From Trogon surrucura (Eukaryota > Chordata > Aves > Trogoniformes > Trogonidae), in assembly GCA_020746105.1 (NCBI GenBank), contig CM036617.1, forward strand, positions 134,381,845 to 134,445,844: 64,000 bases of DNA, in the 5' to 3' direction. Shown here piece after piece: positions 11,620 through 23,086 of this stretch. The translations under genes and the position numbers were made by a program. The first letter of the stretch is position 1; each line of letters begins with the position of its first letter. A model generated the notes under the pieces. The model did not search any database. It was not told where the DNA came from and saw only the letters and a program-made list of their open reading frames with translations.

Positions 11620-11825
11620 CCGTGATACTTCCTGTAAGCAGTTGGCCAGCAATAATGAGCCAAAGGGTGAAAACATATCACAGCACAAGGACAGAAAGTA
11701 AAAGCAATGAAAAGTAAAGTTGCACACGCCAGTTTTCTGTGGGAAAACACCAGTTCCAGAGTTTCTTTTTGGTCAACTCCCTTTTCAAGTTTGATGTGTG
11801 AGTATACTTACAGGATGTATGGCAG
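11620..11825 (+). repeat. Dispersed repeat A, copy 2
   Basis: Direct repeat of 6121-6327. Shared blocks include cctgtaagcagttgg, agaaagtaaaagcaatg, tctgtgggaaaaca and gtgagtatactta. Similarity stops sharply after 'ggcag' in both copies. The 5'-side tandem 20-mer of copy 1 is single here. Confidence 0.7.
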
Positions 11826-13589
11826 GTTTCAGTACTGACTGGTGGCTCCTGCTTGGCTGCTGGAGCCCAGCCAGGCTCTCTCTGTCACAGGCTGGTGGAC
11901 ACGGCTGCTGCCTCCCAGGTCGCAGGTTCAGCCAACAGTGAGGCTGGGTGTGTCACCCAGAGACAGAAAAGATTTTTTCTGGGTGAAGATGTGAATGCCT
12001 GCTTAATGCTGCCAACACATCAAACACCACAGACTCAGGGAAAGATTTCTACTTGTATCTTATCATCTAAATTTTCAGACTTTGTGTTTTGCTTCCTCAG
12101 TGTAGTAGAAAAGAGATTTTGTTCCATTTAACTGCCTGGATGCCAACACACTATTCTAACTATTCACCTTATTCTGCAACAGAGTTTTCAAAATTCATGT
12201 TTTTCTTCTGGTTTTCTCCTTTAAAGAAATACCCCATAAAATAAGCAGCAGTGCTCAGGCTTGGTGTGCTCCCAGCTTTGTCACTCTTGTTTTGAGTAGG
12301 GCCTGTTGTTTTGAAACATCTACAAATATCTATTACCAGTAAATATAGAGTTTGTTTTCAGGGTGGCCTTGTGCCCTTTTTACTTTCCATTGCATGCATT
12401 GCTAATTGACAAATGGAGCCATAATTTGTGTCTTGTGTTCTACTCGCTATGCAGCACTCCCATTGCTCCACAGTCTTCAACTTCTGACACAAAATGGATA
12501 ATGTTAAGTTTAATATGAACGCCACCTTGTGAAATAAAAAGTCCTAGGAAGGCTGTTCACTGGGAAGGTAATGGTGCTTCTGGGAATATCAAGCTTCCAA
12601 AATGAGCCAGGGAAAGTAGTGATTTGATCTTGTATATAAGTAAAGGTATATGGTAAAGCCTTGGTTTGGAGTATCTTGAAAAAAACTCCAAACTGTTAGA
12701 TAAAATAATATGCATTGCTTAATTACAATTAAGTCAATCTTCAGATTTTAATGTCCTGCAGAAGTGCTGAGAGCCACATATCAAGACTCCTATCTCTGTG
12801 GCCTAACTTATGCAACATTAACGCTGTTCTAAATTTCAGGCAACAAAAGGCTGCTCTACCCATCAAAACCCAGAACAAATAAAACAGATTTTGTAATAAT
12901 GTTCAAAATTTGCAGAGTTTTATTTCTGGTATTTTCAGCTGGGGATTAACAGATTCCATAATTTCATATCCTTCAAAGCCATGGGTGGCCCATCCTCGTC
13001 ATAACTTAGGTTGTATTCAAGTGTGTGAGGTTGACGAGTATGGTTGCATCTGTTACAGCTGTAAATTAAGATCAGTTTCCCCAGTTGACTACTCACCTCT
13101 TGAGACTGTAAGAGTTGTAGGATGATCTTCATTTGCACAGATTCTCAGCAGGGACAAAACAGTCTACACTTGCACACTTACAATGACAGAAAAAAAAAAA
13201 AAAAGGATTCCCAACTTTCCTTTCATTTATCCCATTGACCAAATTTCATATCTGCAGCCCCTTTAAACTGACTGCTCTGTTATTCTGAAGACCTAACCAC
13301 TGTGAACTGAAAGTAGTGAATGAAGGCGATATGAGGACTTCACTGCCTCTCGGCTCCTTCAACTCTTTCACCTTGTGACCATGTGAAAAAGACTGAAGAA
13401 GGCTAATTCTTCTTTATGTTGTTCTTACAAGCTGTTTTCCAACATAGTTTTGATGTACTGATCTTGCTTTTCCTCCTTCCTGTCCTGTCCTCGTCTTCCC
13501 TGTACCTTCCAGTCCCAAATACCAGAGGTTTATCACAATAAAAAAACCCAACAGTAATTATCAAAGGGTGTAAATCACAGCCTGGGAGG
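11826..13589. other. Intergenic, nothing recognised
   Basis: AT-rich, with an 18-base A-run near 13187-13204. Open frames are short and unrelated to known families as far as I can see. Confidence 0.45.
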
Positions 13590-13775
13590 TTCTGGCTGGA
13601 CATTAGGAAAAACTTTCACCAAGAGGCAGCACAGCACTGGTACTGGTATCCAGAGCGGTGAAAGAGTCTCGAACTTTGAGGCTTTGAAGTCTCAGATAGA
13701 CAAGGCCATGACGATGTGAAATGGCATTAGTGATAAGCCATATCCAAGCAGAAGGCTGGATCTTCCAACCCTCAG
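13590..13775 (+). mobile_element. Old CR1-like LINE 3' fragment
   Basis: The sequence ttctggctggacattaggaa followed by aactttcacc, gcagcacagcactggtactg, 'gtgaaagagtctcgaacttt', 'gaggctttgaagtctcagat' and 'agacaaggccatgac' follows the CR1 3' block order (RLDI.KNF, WNxL, SL.xFK, RLDKAM). The copy is strongly diverged, so subfamily and exact edges are uncertain. Confidence 0.6.
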
Positions 13776-15960
13776 AAGAGCGAATGATTGAGTTTTGCTC
13801 CAAGAGCGAATGTGGCAGCAAGACACACTGGTGCTGCTCTGCATCCACCCGTGACGGCCTCGACACAGAACCTTGAACTGTAGGGCTCTGGGCTCTCTTG
13901 CCTGAGGTATCCTCGATGGAAGCCACACAACATGAGCTGCATAATTTTGGAGCCGTGACCTAGTTTCTTATATTTCTGTGATTTAGTGAAGAGCTTCTGT
14001 AGCATTGGAGAACATTTTGGTATCACATCCACTTGACGTGGTTTCATTACATTTCCCATTTATCAGCCTGAAAGAATAATGGTGTACTTAGCTTGGTTTG
14101 TTCCTCAGGCTGTCATTTCAGCCTATGTTCTATCATTAGGGAAAATTACATTTTGCTAATAAAAGAAAGTTGTTAAAACTGAATATGGAGAAAGCTCTTC
14201 TCAGTGTTTAAAGAAACAGATATAAATAGGCTTCTCAGCTAGCATGTGCTATAACAAGCAGTTTACTTCTAAATACAAATCTTTGCACCAAATAGATCCA
14301 TGAAAATAGGACTTGGAAAACATTAGGGGCACCAGAGGTATCAGGCTTTTGGTTGCCCATCCAAGGCCTAGCTCTGCTGTATTGGTCAGCAAGCATGTGA
14401 ACATGAGCATGGTCTCTTACTAAATGTAAATGTGCCCATAGTTTCCTTGCCCAAGACAGTGTTCAGGACTCTGACGGCCAAAGAGTGTTTGTCAGCACTG
14501 TAATGTAAGGTGCCACACAAGGTTCCACAGAGCACAAGTCCTCTGTTACTGTCACATCTTCACTGAGCCTCTCAGAAGGTGATAAGGCCCTAATCTTTTT
14601 GTCCTGTGCTTACAGCAAAGGTTCAATATCGCCTCACCTGACAATTATTTGTGCTAAGGGCGTCCCAATAACAAAACTGGGTGGAAATGACCTGTGAAGC
14701 TGACTGGTATAGTTTGCCTCTTGGCAGAATAATAGAGCTGTTGTCCCCTTCTTCCTCATGTTCTTCCATGCAGCTCATGATTTTGTTGTGCCATGCAACG
14801 TCTCCTTTCAACTAAGGGCTTTGATCACCCATGGAGCACCATGAAGAAACTAAACATATGAAACATCTGTAGACAAGGATCCCTGCAGACTGATGTGTCT
14901 CTCACCTATTGCTAACAGCTCCTCATGAAGAAAAGTTGTTAAAAGTCTCTCTCTTGTAACCACTTGTCTTGAAACTTTTTACTGTAAATCTGCATTCATG
15001 GACACCTGCATTAGTATCATTTTACTGCATCTCACCTTGTATTCTGCAGTGGTGCTGCAATGCTTGTCTTTGTATTAAGGACAGTTTACTGAATTCTCAA
15101 TGAGTTATTTTAGTTTTTGCTCTTACGTTAAGTAAGTATATAAAGACATTGCAAACACAAGAAAAAGAATAACAGAAGTAGATAATGCATACATCACTGT
15201 GTGAGACAAATACAAACTGTGCTAAAGAACACCAAAGGCAAGAGCTGGATGGTTCATCGATTGAACATCTGCTGCCTTGCTAGCCAGTCCAAGAAGCAGC
15301 TATATATATGGTTTCTAAAACATAGCTTTTGTCTACTATTAGTGACAGATGACTCTTTCACCTCCAACTAACTTGCTTGAAACATAGCTTGAAATAACCT
15401 CAATAGTTCAGTGCTAGAATGGATTCTGCAGTCCACTTGCTTTCTCTGACCACACATACATTGACTCTCTACCACAGTTCCTCTGTCTAAATGAGCTCCA
15501 GTTTATCTGGAGTTTGTTCATTCAGTCTGGGATGCTGGTTGCCAGTTTACTTTCTGCAATCGGCTTCTTTGGAACAACGTATTCGCCTAAGTTACTTGCC
15601 TTGCTTCCCTGAAAATAAGCCTTTGGTTCCTAAGTGACATAGGGTCAAAACAATAACCTATACGGCCAAACAGGAGGTGGGAAGAGGAGAAAATGAGCGG
15701 TAGCCTGGGTACATTGGGGATGGAGTGTTCGCAGCATCAGCTTGGGATCATGTCTCCTGCGGAAAACTTTATAAGAGAATGCCATTCCACCCAAGAGTTG
15801 TAGTTGCATCAGATCAAATTAAGCAAATCCAAATTATGTCCCCAGGTGGAGTGTCTCAGTTAGTGCCATCTAAAGGAAGAGCTCAGGTGAGACAATGCCT
15901 CATTTACCATTGCACAGGGAAAAAAAAGGAGGCAATAAATACATCATTTTCAGATGTCAT
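13776..15960. other. Intergenic, nothing recognised
   Basis: AT-rich, no supported gene or repeat. Confidence 0.45.
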
Positions 15961-16080
15961 CACCAGTGGTTCTCAACAAGGGCCCAGGGTGCTGTGATCC
16001 CAGTCCCAAGGGGGGCTGAGCACTGCTGAGCTACTTCAAGGACTATGAGAGATGCAGCTACTCCATTACTTTCAGATGAG
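15961..16080 (+). mobile_element. Possible hAT/Charlie-like DNA transposon fragment
   Basis: The string caccagtggttctcaac is the classic terminal-repeat start of Charlie/MER5-type hAT elements (CAGTGGTTCTCAA). The following text is weakly compatible, and no matching far terminus was found. This is a low-confidence call resting on one terminal motif. Confidence 0.3.
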
Positions 16081-19000
16081 CCCCTCTGGGTGTAGGTTAT
16101 AAGCTGCCGGTTTAAAAACAAACTTTTAATTAGATCCACAGAGGCATCCACAAAGTTGTCCAATTGTCCAAATGAATCTGTAACTTACTTTCAATAACAT
16201 TAAGAGTTGCAGTCTCCAGATATCTCCTCTGGTCAGCAGCTCATTTTGAACAACAGGGAAAAGCTTCCAGGGAAGAGATGAAGGGGATTACAGCCCCCAT
16301 TAACATCACCCAGAGTCATGTATATGCTCCTTTCACATGTCTGGGCTGGGCTTTCTTACATCTTGGTCTCAGAGTGCTCCAGCTTCACCTTCCTCTTCCC
16401 CACCTCAGTATTTCTGAGGTCCTTGGTATTCCACAGGCATTTTTTCATTCTCGTATGGGTTTAGTTACTGATACACAACTCTGTCATGGTGCTTCTCTTT
16501 CCCTACAGCAATATGAGACCGTGTCATTCTGTTTCACTGAGTCCTGCTATTTTAGGCTCGTGTGATTATCTTGTTGAGAACTTAACTGATATTCTAGATA
16601 AGGTGGTCACAATGTGAGACCTAATGTGACAGGCTGTCACATGGTGAGAGAAGAAGTTGAAAAAGGAAGTTAACAGGCACAATTTTTCAGAACTGGTAAA
16701 GGGTGATGCCCCTAAGGGCTGTGAAGGGCTGAGGACATCCACACTGATTATTTCACAGAAACAACTAGATGCCCAGGAAAACTGAAATCCCAGCATAATC
16801 ATGAAGCAAGTTCTTATCTTTTCTTATCGACAACTTGGATCTGTCTTCAGTATGCCAGTCTTCCTTGCTATGTTCATTTTCTTTCTTGTCTTAACTACAG
16901 GAGTTCAAATTAATATTTTCCGGGGCCTGTAGATTAATTTTCAGTTTGTCGTTTTTATTTTCACTTGCTGATTTCAGTTTAAATCTCCTCATCCTTTCTT
17001 TCATGACTTCCCTTTTTAGATTTGTCCTTTCTCTCTAGTTCTAAGCCAGTTTCCTTTCAATAACTCTTTTTTTTTTTTCCCAAATAGGAAAAGCTTGCAT
17101 ATTTATGATAACATTAACAGATATATGAAACAATTTTCTTAGCAGAGATGCAAGACTATGCCTTTGGCTGGCTTAGAATATGACTAAGTAGAGAGGTGAA
17201 AGAAATGCCCCACCTTTAACAAACCATGAGGAGAAGTTCGTTGCCAGACTGCCTACCCTTTTTTAACAAAACTCTGTTTTGGTTGGTTTATGGTTCAGCA
17301 TCTTTCCCAGAACGAGTTCCCAGCTGGTGTTTATCAAGCCAAACAACAGAAACTGAATGAGAGCAGCGTGATACTTTTTCTCACCAAAGCGAAATGATGC
17401 CAGTCATCCTGCTGTTACCACCTCAGCCAGTTTCACTTCCTGGTTCCCAGAAAGCTGGGAACGTTACAGGAATAAGGAAACACTGCTTCTCCTAAAGGCT
17501 ATGCACATTTTTCCAGTGTCTTGTCTCTGTTGGAGGCAGCATTTCTTGACTCCTGTTGACTGCAAAATAGAGATTCAGTACCTGTTAAAAAGTCTCTGTC
17601 AAGGTGCTCCAACTGCCAGATCCAGCTACGTCTTGACCTTATTGGAGTCACAAATGGAATGGTGATCAAAAAATCGTGAGCAAAGCCAATTCAAGCCATC
17701 TACATTAAAACTGTGTTAACTTCTCTAATCAGATAAATCACCATAATGTTTCTGAATAACAAAGTAGCTTTCTTCTTGTGAACATACCTGCAGCATCAGT
17801 GAGGCTGCTAAAGACAAAATCTTTGCTTTCTATGACAGTAAGATACCCCTAGCGGATCAATACTGCTGTTATTTTGCATGCAAAGAAGATCTGCAATCAT
17901 TCTTGTCCTCTTTATTCTCTTTTACCGCTGGCTATTTACTTCATGTTGCTCGAACATTATTTTCAGCCTGCTGAAAAGTTTTGTCTCTTTGCCATGCCGG
18001 AGCCACAACAGGGGTGTGTGGGCTGAGTGCCCCACTTCCTCAGCTATCGCTGAGATTGGCCAACCCCCTCCTCCAGCCTTCCTGGTACGTGTCTCAGCTG
18101 TTTCCATTTTTCTCCAAATTGCTCCGGATTACCCTGATCTTCCCAGTAATGCTTCCTGGGCATCTTTATTGTTTGTCTTGTCTTCTTTGGAGCAGGCTGG
18201 CAATTCACAGGTGTGGATAGGCAAGCCCAGAGCGGGTCCTTTTTCTGAAGACCAAGGAGAACATCCTGTAAAGTATGTTGCAATTGCTGATAGAAGCTGA
18301 TAATGATGTGATTCATTAACCGTAGCTGGATTCCGCAGAGCAGTGCCCCGGCCCGGCCAACCCGTCGTGTACTGAACCCGTGTGTACTGAAAAAAAAATC
18401 ACACAGTTAAGAGTGTGTGGGAGGAGAGCAGAGCTGAACTCTGCAGCGAGGAAGAAGGTACATCTCTCTAATGCGCTGCAGACTAAAGACATGCAAACAC
18501 TAATGCTAACATGCACTTTTTATGAATCCATTATGAATTTGGCTGTAAGAAGGTGTAATGAAAATGCTGGGAACCTGAAAGGTGTGGGCTAGAGGAGGAA
18601 GTACGGAGTCGCTTTGACATGCATATTCTCATCCTCTCCCACTCCTTGTTTGTCTTGTTGCTGTGTGTTCTGGCACTGGGGTGCATGCCTCACTCCAGCT
18701 AACACTCCCCTGTTCGGTGAGCCGTGTTTTGGAGGTAATGTGTAGGCGTGTGTTGAAACGTTGCGGGGAGGGGTAAGTCGCATGTTAATAAACGACAGCT
18801 TATCTACACAGACACAAACTGAAACAATAATTTGCCTCACTTATTTCACTCTAAGGCTGGGCACTATGGCAAAAAAAAATAATAGCGTGTATTACTGCTG
18901 ACTGTGTCGTATTGGTTACTGGGTACTTGCTGACTCACCTAGGTTCACAGCCAGTCTAGCAATAGAAAAGGGCAATCTGAAGATGAAAACGTTGGAACAG

Positions 19001-19809
19001 ACTTGTCAAAATAGTTCCTTGTAATTATTTTTGAATTGTTGCTAAGGTAGCAGATTTTCTCCTGTGGTTTGGGCTACAGAAGAGGATAAATACAAATTAA
19101 ACCAAGAAATGCCACCTAAGCCCCTGAATTTTATTTTATAATACAAAGAGAAACTATATATAAGTTAATCAGCTGGTGTTCTGAAATTCTCACAGAATTT
19201 GCTAGAGGGAGCAATCCTACTCTGCAAAGCATCTGACATTCTTCACCGTAAAGATTTACTTCCACTTATAATCTGCCCAATTTGCTAGGTGGAGTTATAA
19301 AATAATCACCTCCTCAATTTTACTTCTGTTATGCTGCAGAGACAACATGCCATGCAGGGACATTTCAGGGTGGTTGTTTTATACAACAGCATCTAGAAAT
19401 TTCAGCCATACTGAGAATTTACTTTTGTAAATGCTTTGAGTATATCCTGTGTCCTGAATTGTTTGCAGAATCTTAAACAAAAAAAGTGTAGGGAAAATAG
19501 TTGACATTTAAAAAAAGAGTTTTAGAAGTTGAAAGTTAAGGAAGTGAATTGAGAGACTACAGAGGCTCTGCTGTCATAGTTTTAATTCCAAGAAATTACA
19601 CGACAGATTTAAAAAAGAGTAAACCCACTTAAACACAGCTTTGGCATTTTGCTGCCTAATTTCCAAACTGTGACACTGCAGAGTCCCAGTTAGTGGCCTT
19701 GCAGGAACCAAAACTCCACAAGTATTTCAGTTTGTGACAGCAAAGCTCCTCAGGTACACACAGTTCTGCTCCTGTCCATGCTGGACGTCTGACCAAGGCT
19801 GAACAGAAT
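16081..19809. other. Intergenic, one long open frame without recognised homology
   Basis: A plus-strand open frame at 17878-18300 (140 codons) begins with a hydrophobic stretch but has no recognised domain. Its neighbourhood (17975-18420) is locally richer in CpG than the surroundings. T- and A-runs occur. I cannot support a gene. It could be an unrecognised repeat or a non-coding exon. Confidence 0.35.
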
Positions 19810-20382
19810 ACTAGACTCAAAGTTTTAGATGGGAGGGGACCTGTGGAGGTCTCCAGTCCAACACCTGCTCCCAGCACAGCCAGCTCCAGAGCTAGATCAG
19901 GATGCTCATGGTCTTGTCCAGGCAACATATGAAAATTTCCAAGGAGGAAGACCTCCCAGCCTCTCAGGACACCTGTTCCAGCGCCAAACCACTCTTGTGA
20001 GAATAAGTGTTTTTTTTCTTTATTTCCAATCAGAATTTTCTTTGATGCAAATGTTGTGACTGTTTCATTGTGGCCCCTTGAGGGGACTCTGGCTCTGCTG
20101 TCTCTGTAGCCCCCCAAAAGTTAGCTAAAATAATCAATTAGATCCCCCTTTGGCTTTCCCTTTGCCAGGCTGAACAAACCTAACTCCCTCAGCCTCCCCT
20201 TCGACATCGTGTCCTCTGCTCCTGTTGAGCTTGTTGTCATCACTCATATGGGAGATGGCAACAGGGGACACACTGTTCCAGACGCAGCTTCCTGTGTGAC
20301 AGGTAAAGGGGAATAATCACTTCACCTGCTGGCCACATTCCTGCTATTGCAGCCCAGTATGTGGCTGGTCTTCATTGAGTGG
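19810..20382 (-). mobile_element. CR1: Old CR1 LINE 3' part, inverted
   Basis: The inverted 3' UTR (ggaggggacctgtggaggtc, tccagtccaacacctgctcc) is followed by inverted ORF2-end blocks (ccaggctgaacaaacctaac, ttccagacgcagcttcctg, 'cacctgctggccacattcct', 'gcagcccagtatgtggctgg'). It is clearly more diverged than the plus-strand CR1 that begins at 20383. Confidence 0.78.
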
Positions 20383-20489
20383 GTTAAGGATCAATTTGAA
20401 CACTTAAACATTCATAAATCCATGGGCCCTGATGGGATGCACCCATGGGTGCTGAGGGAGCTGGCGGGAGTCATTGCTAGGCCACTCTC
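20383..20489 (+). mobile_element. CR1: CR1 LINE, 5' piece split by the ERV
   Basis: It encodes VKDQFEHLNIHKSMGPDGMH and WVLRELAGVIARPLS, the N-terminal RT block of CR1 ORF2. The frame stops where the ERV LTR starts and resumes after 23086 in the same CR1. Bases 20484-20489 (actctc) are the left target-site duplication of the ERV. Confidence 0.92.
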
Positions 20490-20891
20490 TGTAGAGGAAT
20501 TTCTTGTGGAGCAGAGGTGCGGTATAACTTTAAAAGTGTGGACAACCCAGCGTAGGCCTAAACAGAGGCTCTGTCCTTGAAGCTGCCTTGGAACACAGGG
20601 AGGAGGAGGTTTTATCTGTTTTGTGAGAGCTTTGCGAGATGCTTGGCGGGAGGTGCTGGCCCCGGGGGGAGAAGGGGGGGCGAGAGCCGCCTGCATAGTG
20701 GAATGGCACTGCCCAATAAAACGCTGGCGCGTGTAAACCTGTAACTGACCAACTCTGTGAAGGGGCAGGCGCGGGGACACTGCTGAACTGTATATATTGA
20801 GCTGTCCGGAGCAATAAAGGGAGGACGATCTGTAGCCATATTGGTGTGATGATCGTTAACTTGGCCGGCTCTCCGAAGGGACCCCTCTTCA
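20490..20891 (+). repeat. ERV 5' LTR
   Basis: 402 bp, TG...CA ends. It contains a TATA-like tatatatt near 20790, and an AATAAA hexamer (gcaataaaggg) downstream that could serve as the polyadenylation signal. A second AATAAA (cccaataaaacg) lies further upstream. It appears identical to the 3' LTR. Confidence 0.92.
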
Positions 20892-20893
20892 TC

Positions 20894-20911
20894 TGGCGCC
20901 TGAACAAGGGA
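20894..20911 (+). promoter_or_regulatory. ERV primer binding site
   Basis: TGGCGCCTGAACAAGGGA starts two bases after the LTR. It closely resembles the complement of a tRNA-Lys 3' end (TGGCGCC start and GAACA core), with small differences. The lysine assignment is by resemblance only. Confidence 0.7.
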
Positions 20912-21076
20912 CCCTCTATGGACGCTTAAATGCGGATTGCTTAAATGTGGGAAGACTCCGAAGCATCGGACGTGAGCCGATTTGGGAGCCGGAGAGCTGG
21001 AGGCAGGAGAGTTCCGAGTGTGACCAAAAGGGCACCGGAGACCAGAGCTTGAGTGGCTGATCAAGCCCCTGCCAAG

Positions 21077-21082
21077 GTAAGA
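21077..21082 (+). promoter_or_regulatory. Probable ERV splice donor
   Basis: AAG|GTAAGA is a near-consensus donor in the leader, 11 bases before the first gag-like ATG. A leader donor is expected for subgenomic env RNA, but here most of env is gone. Confidence 0.5.
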
Positions 21083-21087
21083 CCGCG

Positions 21088-21452
21088 ATGGAAACGGACG
21101 TGGCAACTCGCCTCCTTAGTATACTCTCTAAGAGAGGAGGAAAAGTAAAGGAGCGAGACGTATTAGCCCCATGGGCTCGGAAGTGGGAGAAAATGAACGA
21201 CCCGCCATTAATCTTTAGTTCCACGGAATGGCGTGAAGTAGGAGACTTTTTGTGGGACTGTACTCTAGAGGGAGGAAAAGAAGGAAAGGAAGCAAAAGAA
21301 CTAGGAACAGTTTGGAAAACCGTAATACGCACTCTAGAAATCATGCAAGCAGAAAAGAAAGTTGCTGCGGCAGCGATCAAAGCGTTGGGGGGAGGGCAGG
21401 AAAGGAAAAAGGCAAAGGAAGAAACTCCCTGCTCGACCCGACTGGGTGGAAG
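21088..21452 (+). pseudogene. ERV gag-like (matrix region) remnant
   Basis: The first ATG after the leader opens a frame of about 120 codons rich in Lys and Glu, with a Trp-containing helical pattern (WARKWEKMND, EWREVGDFLWD, VWKTVIRTLEIMQ) like the N-terminal matrix region of retroviral Gag. It lacks a glycine at position 2, so N-myristoylation is not expected. The frame runs into a 33-base A-run (21453-21485) and then stops. No capsid or nucleocapsid motif follows. Assignment is from position and composition, not from a database match. Confidence 0.6.
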
Positions 21453-21487
<35 letters not shown>

Positions 21488-22500
21488 AGAAACTGCACTG
21501 CATTGCCGAATTAAGACTTTTGTCCTTGAGCTGAGCTCTTTTCTGAACAAGTGCATAACTCTTGCTTGCTAATTATGAAAAGAGACCCTGACCAGCCAGG
21601 TACAGCTCATGTTGAGAGCTTGTCCGTGAGAATGAAGATAAGACGCTTCTTGTACACCAGATGTGCATGGGAGTGAACGGGAGAGTACGATCAAAACAGA
21701 CCTGGGAAATTCTGCTCTCCCTGTGTGATAACAGCGTGATTGAAGTAATACTTGAGCTAATAAGAAAAAAAAAAAAAAAAAATAAAAAGGGGGAGGGGAA
21801 GAAGGAAGATCAGGATGAACCCCTGAAAGAGATGCTGAACAAACTCGCTGAATTATCAACTAGACAGCAAGAAATAGAAGAAACCCTTAAACCAGTTCAG
21901 CTCCCCCATTACCATCAGCTCCCTCACTCAAGCCTGATTTTCAAGCTTGAACCATAAAGGATCCTTTGCAATAGCGATGGAGCGGTGTCATCAGAGACGC
22001 TACAACAGAGGGAGATTGGGAAGCAGCCAGTTCGATTGCGTGTCCTGTTATTATTAATAACGGACAAGGGACCTGGGAACCGCATGATCCTGCATGATGC
22101 GGCTGTGCAGCATCCTGTCACTTCAGCAGCGCAGCAGCAACACGACTGTGCACTGGGACTGCCTGTTGAACCCCTTGTTTCACCCAGTGACGTGATGGGA
22201 CCCTGAGGTACTGATTACCAACGACGATATGGATTGGACTGGCAGAAGATGCTTACGGCTGATGGCAGAGCAATTATGGGAAAATGTGACTGTTCTCAAT
22301 GTTACCTGTTGTATTAATATGTATCCTCTTTGTGTGACTAACAATGAAGCTTATATTGGTTGTGTAATCAAAGCCACATAGTAGGTGTTAAGGTTTATGT
22401 ACTAACCAGCAGAGTGATCTTTCTTTAGCTAAAAGCAAGGCAGGGAAACCAGCTGCCTTTTGCTTTGTTAGAAGTGTGTGATTAAGGATCAAAGTACGAT
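21453..22500 (+). pseudogene. Scrambled ERV interior with two A-runs
   Basis: After the A-run at 21453-21485 come several short frames. One at 21661-21957 contains a second A-run (21765-21782) inside a Lys-rich, charged segment (EMLNKLAELSTRQQEIEE, coiled-coil-like). No protease, reverse transcriptase or integrase motif is visible. The pieces are probably deletion-joined parts of gag and env. Exact origin could not be assigned. Confidence 0.45.
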
Positions 22501-22535
22501 TTAGGGTGATGGGTGTGAGAACTTTGACAGGATGA

Positions 22536-22688
22536 ATGAAGAGTTTAGTTAAGACATTTTTGGTTATTGCAGTTTTAATTGTTATAGGCTTAGTTATGTT
22601 TAGTTGTTTGATAAATATAATCAAGAAAATGATAAGCAAGCTAGCGGATGAAGCCTGGGTTGTCCAAAAAGAAGAAGGGGGATATGTA
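22536..22688 (+). pseudogene. ERV Env transmembrane-subunit C-terminal remnant
   Basis: Immediately before the polypurine tract a short frame encodes a strongly hydrophobic segment (LVKTFLVIAVLIVIGLVMF) followed by a basic, charged tail (INIIKKMISKLADEAW). This is the usual membrane anchor and cytoplasmic tail at the env 3' end. An upstream CDCSQCYLLY-like stretch is out of clear context. No fusion-competent ectodomain is present. The role is inferred from position and hydrophobicity. Confidence 0.6.
22666..22682 (+). promoter_or_regulatory. ERV polypurine tract
   Basis: Purine-only run aaaaagaagaaggggga, ending two bases before the TG of the 3' LTR. This is the expected plus-strand primer site. 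Confidence 0.8.
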
Positions 22689-23086
22689 GAGGAATTTCTT
22701 GTGGAGCAGAGGTGCGGTATAACTTTAAAAGTGTGGACAACCCAGCGTAGGCCTAAACAGAGGCTCTGTCCTTGAAGCTGCCTTGGAACACAGGGAGGAG
22801 GAGGTTTTATCTGTTTTGTGAGAGCTTTGCGAGATGCTTGGCGGGAGGTGCTGGCCCCGGGGGGAGAAGGGGGGGCGAGAGCCGCCTGCATAGTGGAATG
22901 GCACTGCCCAATAAAACGCTGGCGCGTGTAAACCTGTAACTGACCAACTCTGTGAAGGGGCAGGCGCGGGGACACTGCTGAACTGTATATATTGAGCTGT
23001 CCGGAGCAATAAAGGGAGGACGATCTGTAGCCATATTGGTGTGATGATCGTTAACTTGGCCGGCTCTCCGAAGGGACCCCTCTTCA
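22685..23086 (+). repeat. ERV 3' LTR
   Basis: 402 bp, TG...CA, identical by eye to the 5' LTR. It is followed by the right copy of the actctc duplication. Confidence 0.92.

Larger units (their letters stand above)
20490..23086 (+). mobile_element. Non-autonomous endogenous retrovirus with identical LTRs
   Basis: A complete 2597-bp provirus lies inside a CR1. Both LTRs are 402 bp (20490-20891 and 22685-23086), begin TGTAGAGG, end CTCTTCA, and appear identical base for base on manual comparison. The flanks carry a 6-bp duplication, actctc (20484-20489 and 23087-23092). Six bases is the size typical of alpha- and betaretroviral integrases, and their endogenous (class II) relatives. A lysine-tRNA-like primer binding site lies at 20894-20911 and a polypurine tract at 22666-22682. 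The 1.8-kb interior keeps only a gag-like N-terminus and an Env transmembrane-like C-terminus. Protease, pol and most of env are absent, so mobilisation must have used enzymes from another element. LTR identity implies recent insertion. Confidence 0.92.

Noticed and set aside
20530-21503. Several 120-195-codon minus-strand frames over the ERV
   Set aside because: They are antisense to the LTR and gag-like region, and parts repeat identically at 22725-23309 because the LTRs are identical. One is largely a poly-Phe run from the A-run.
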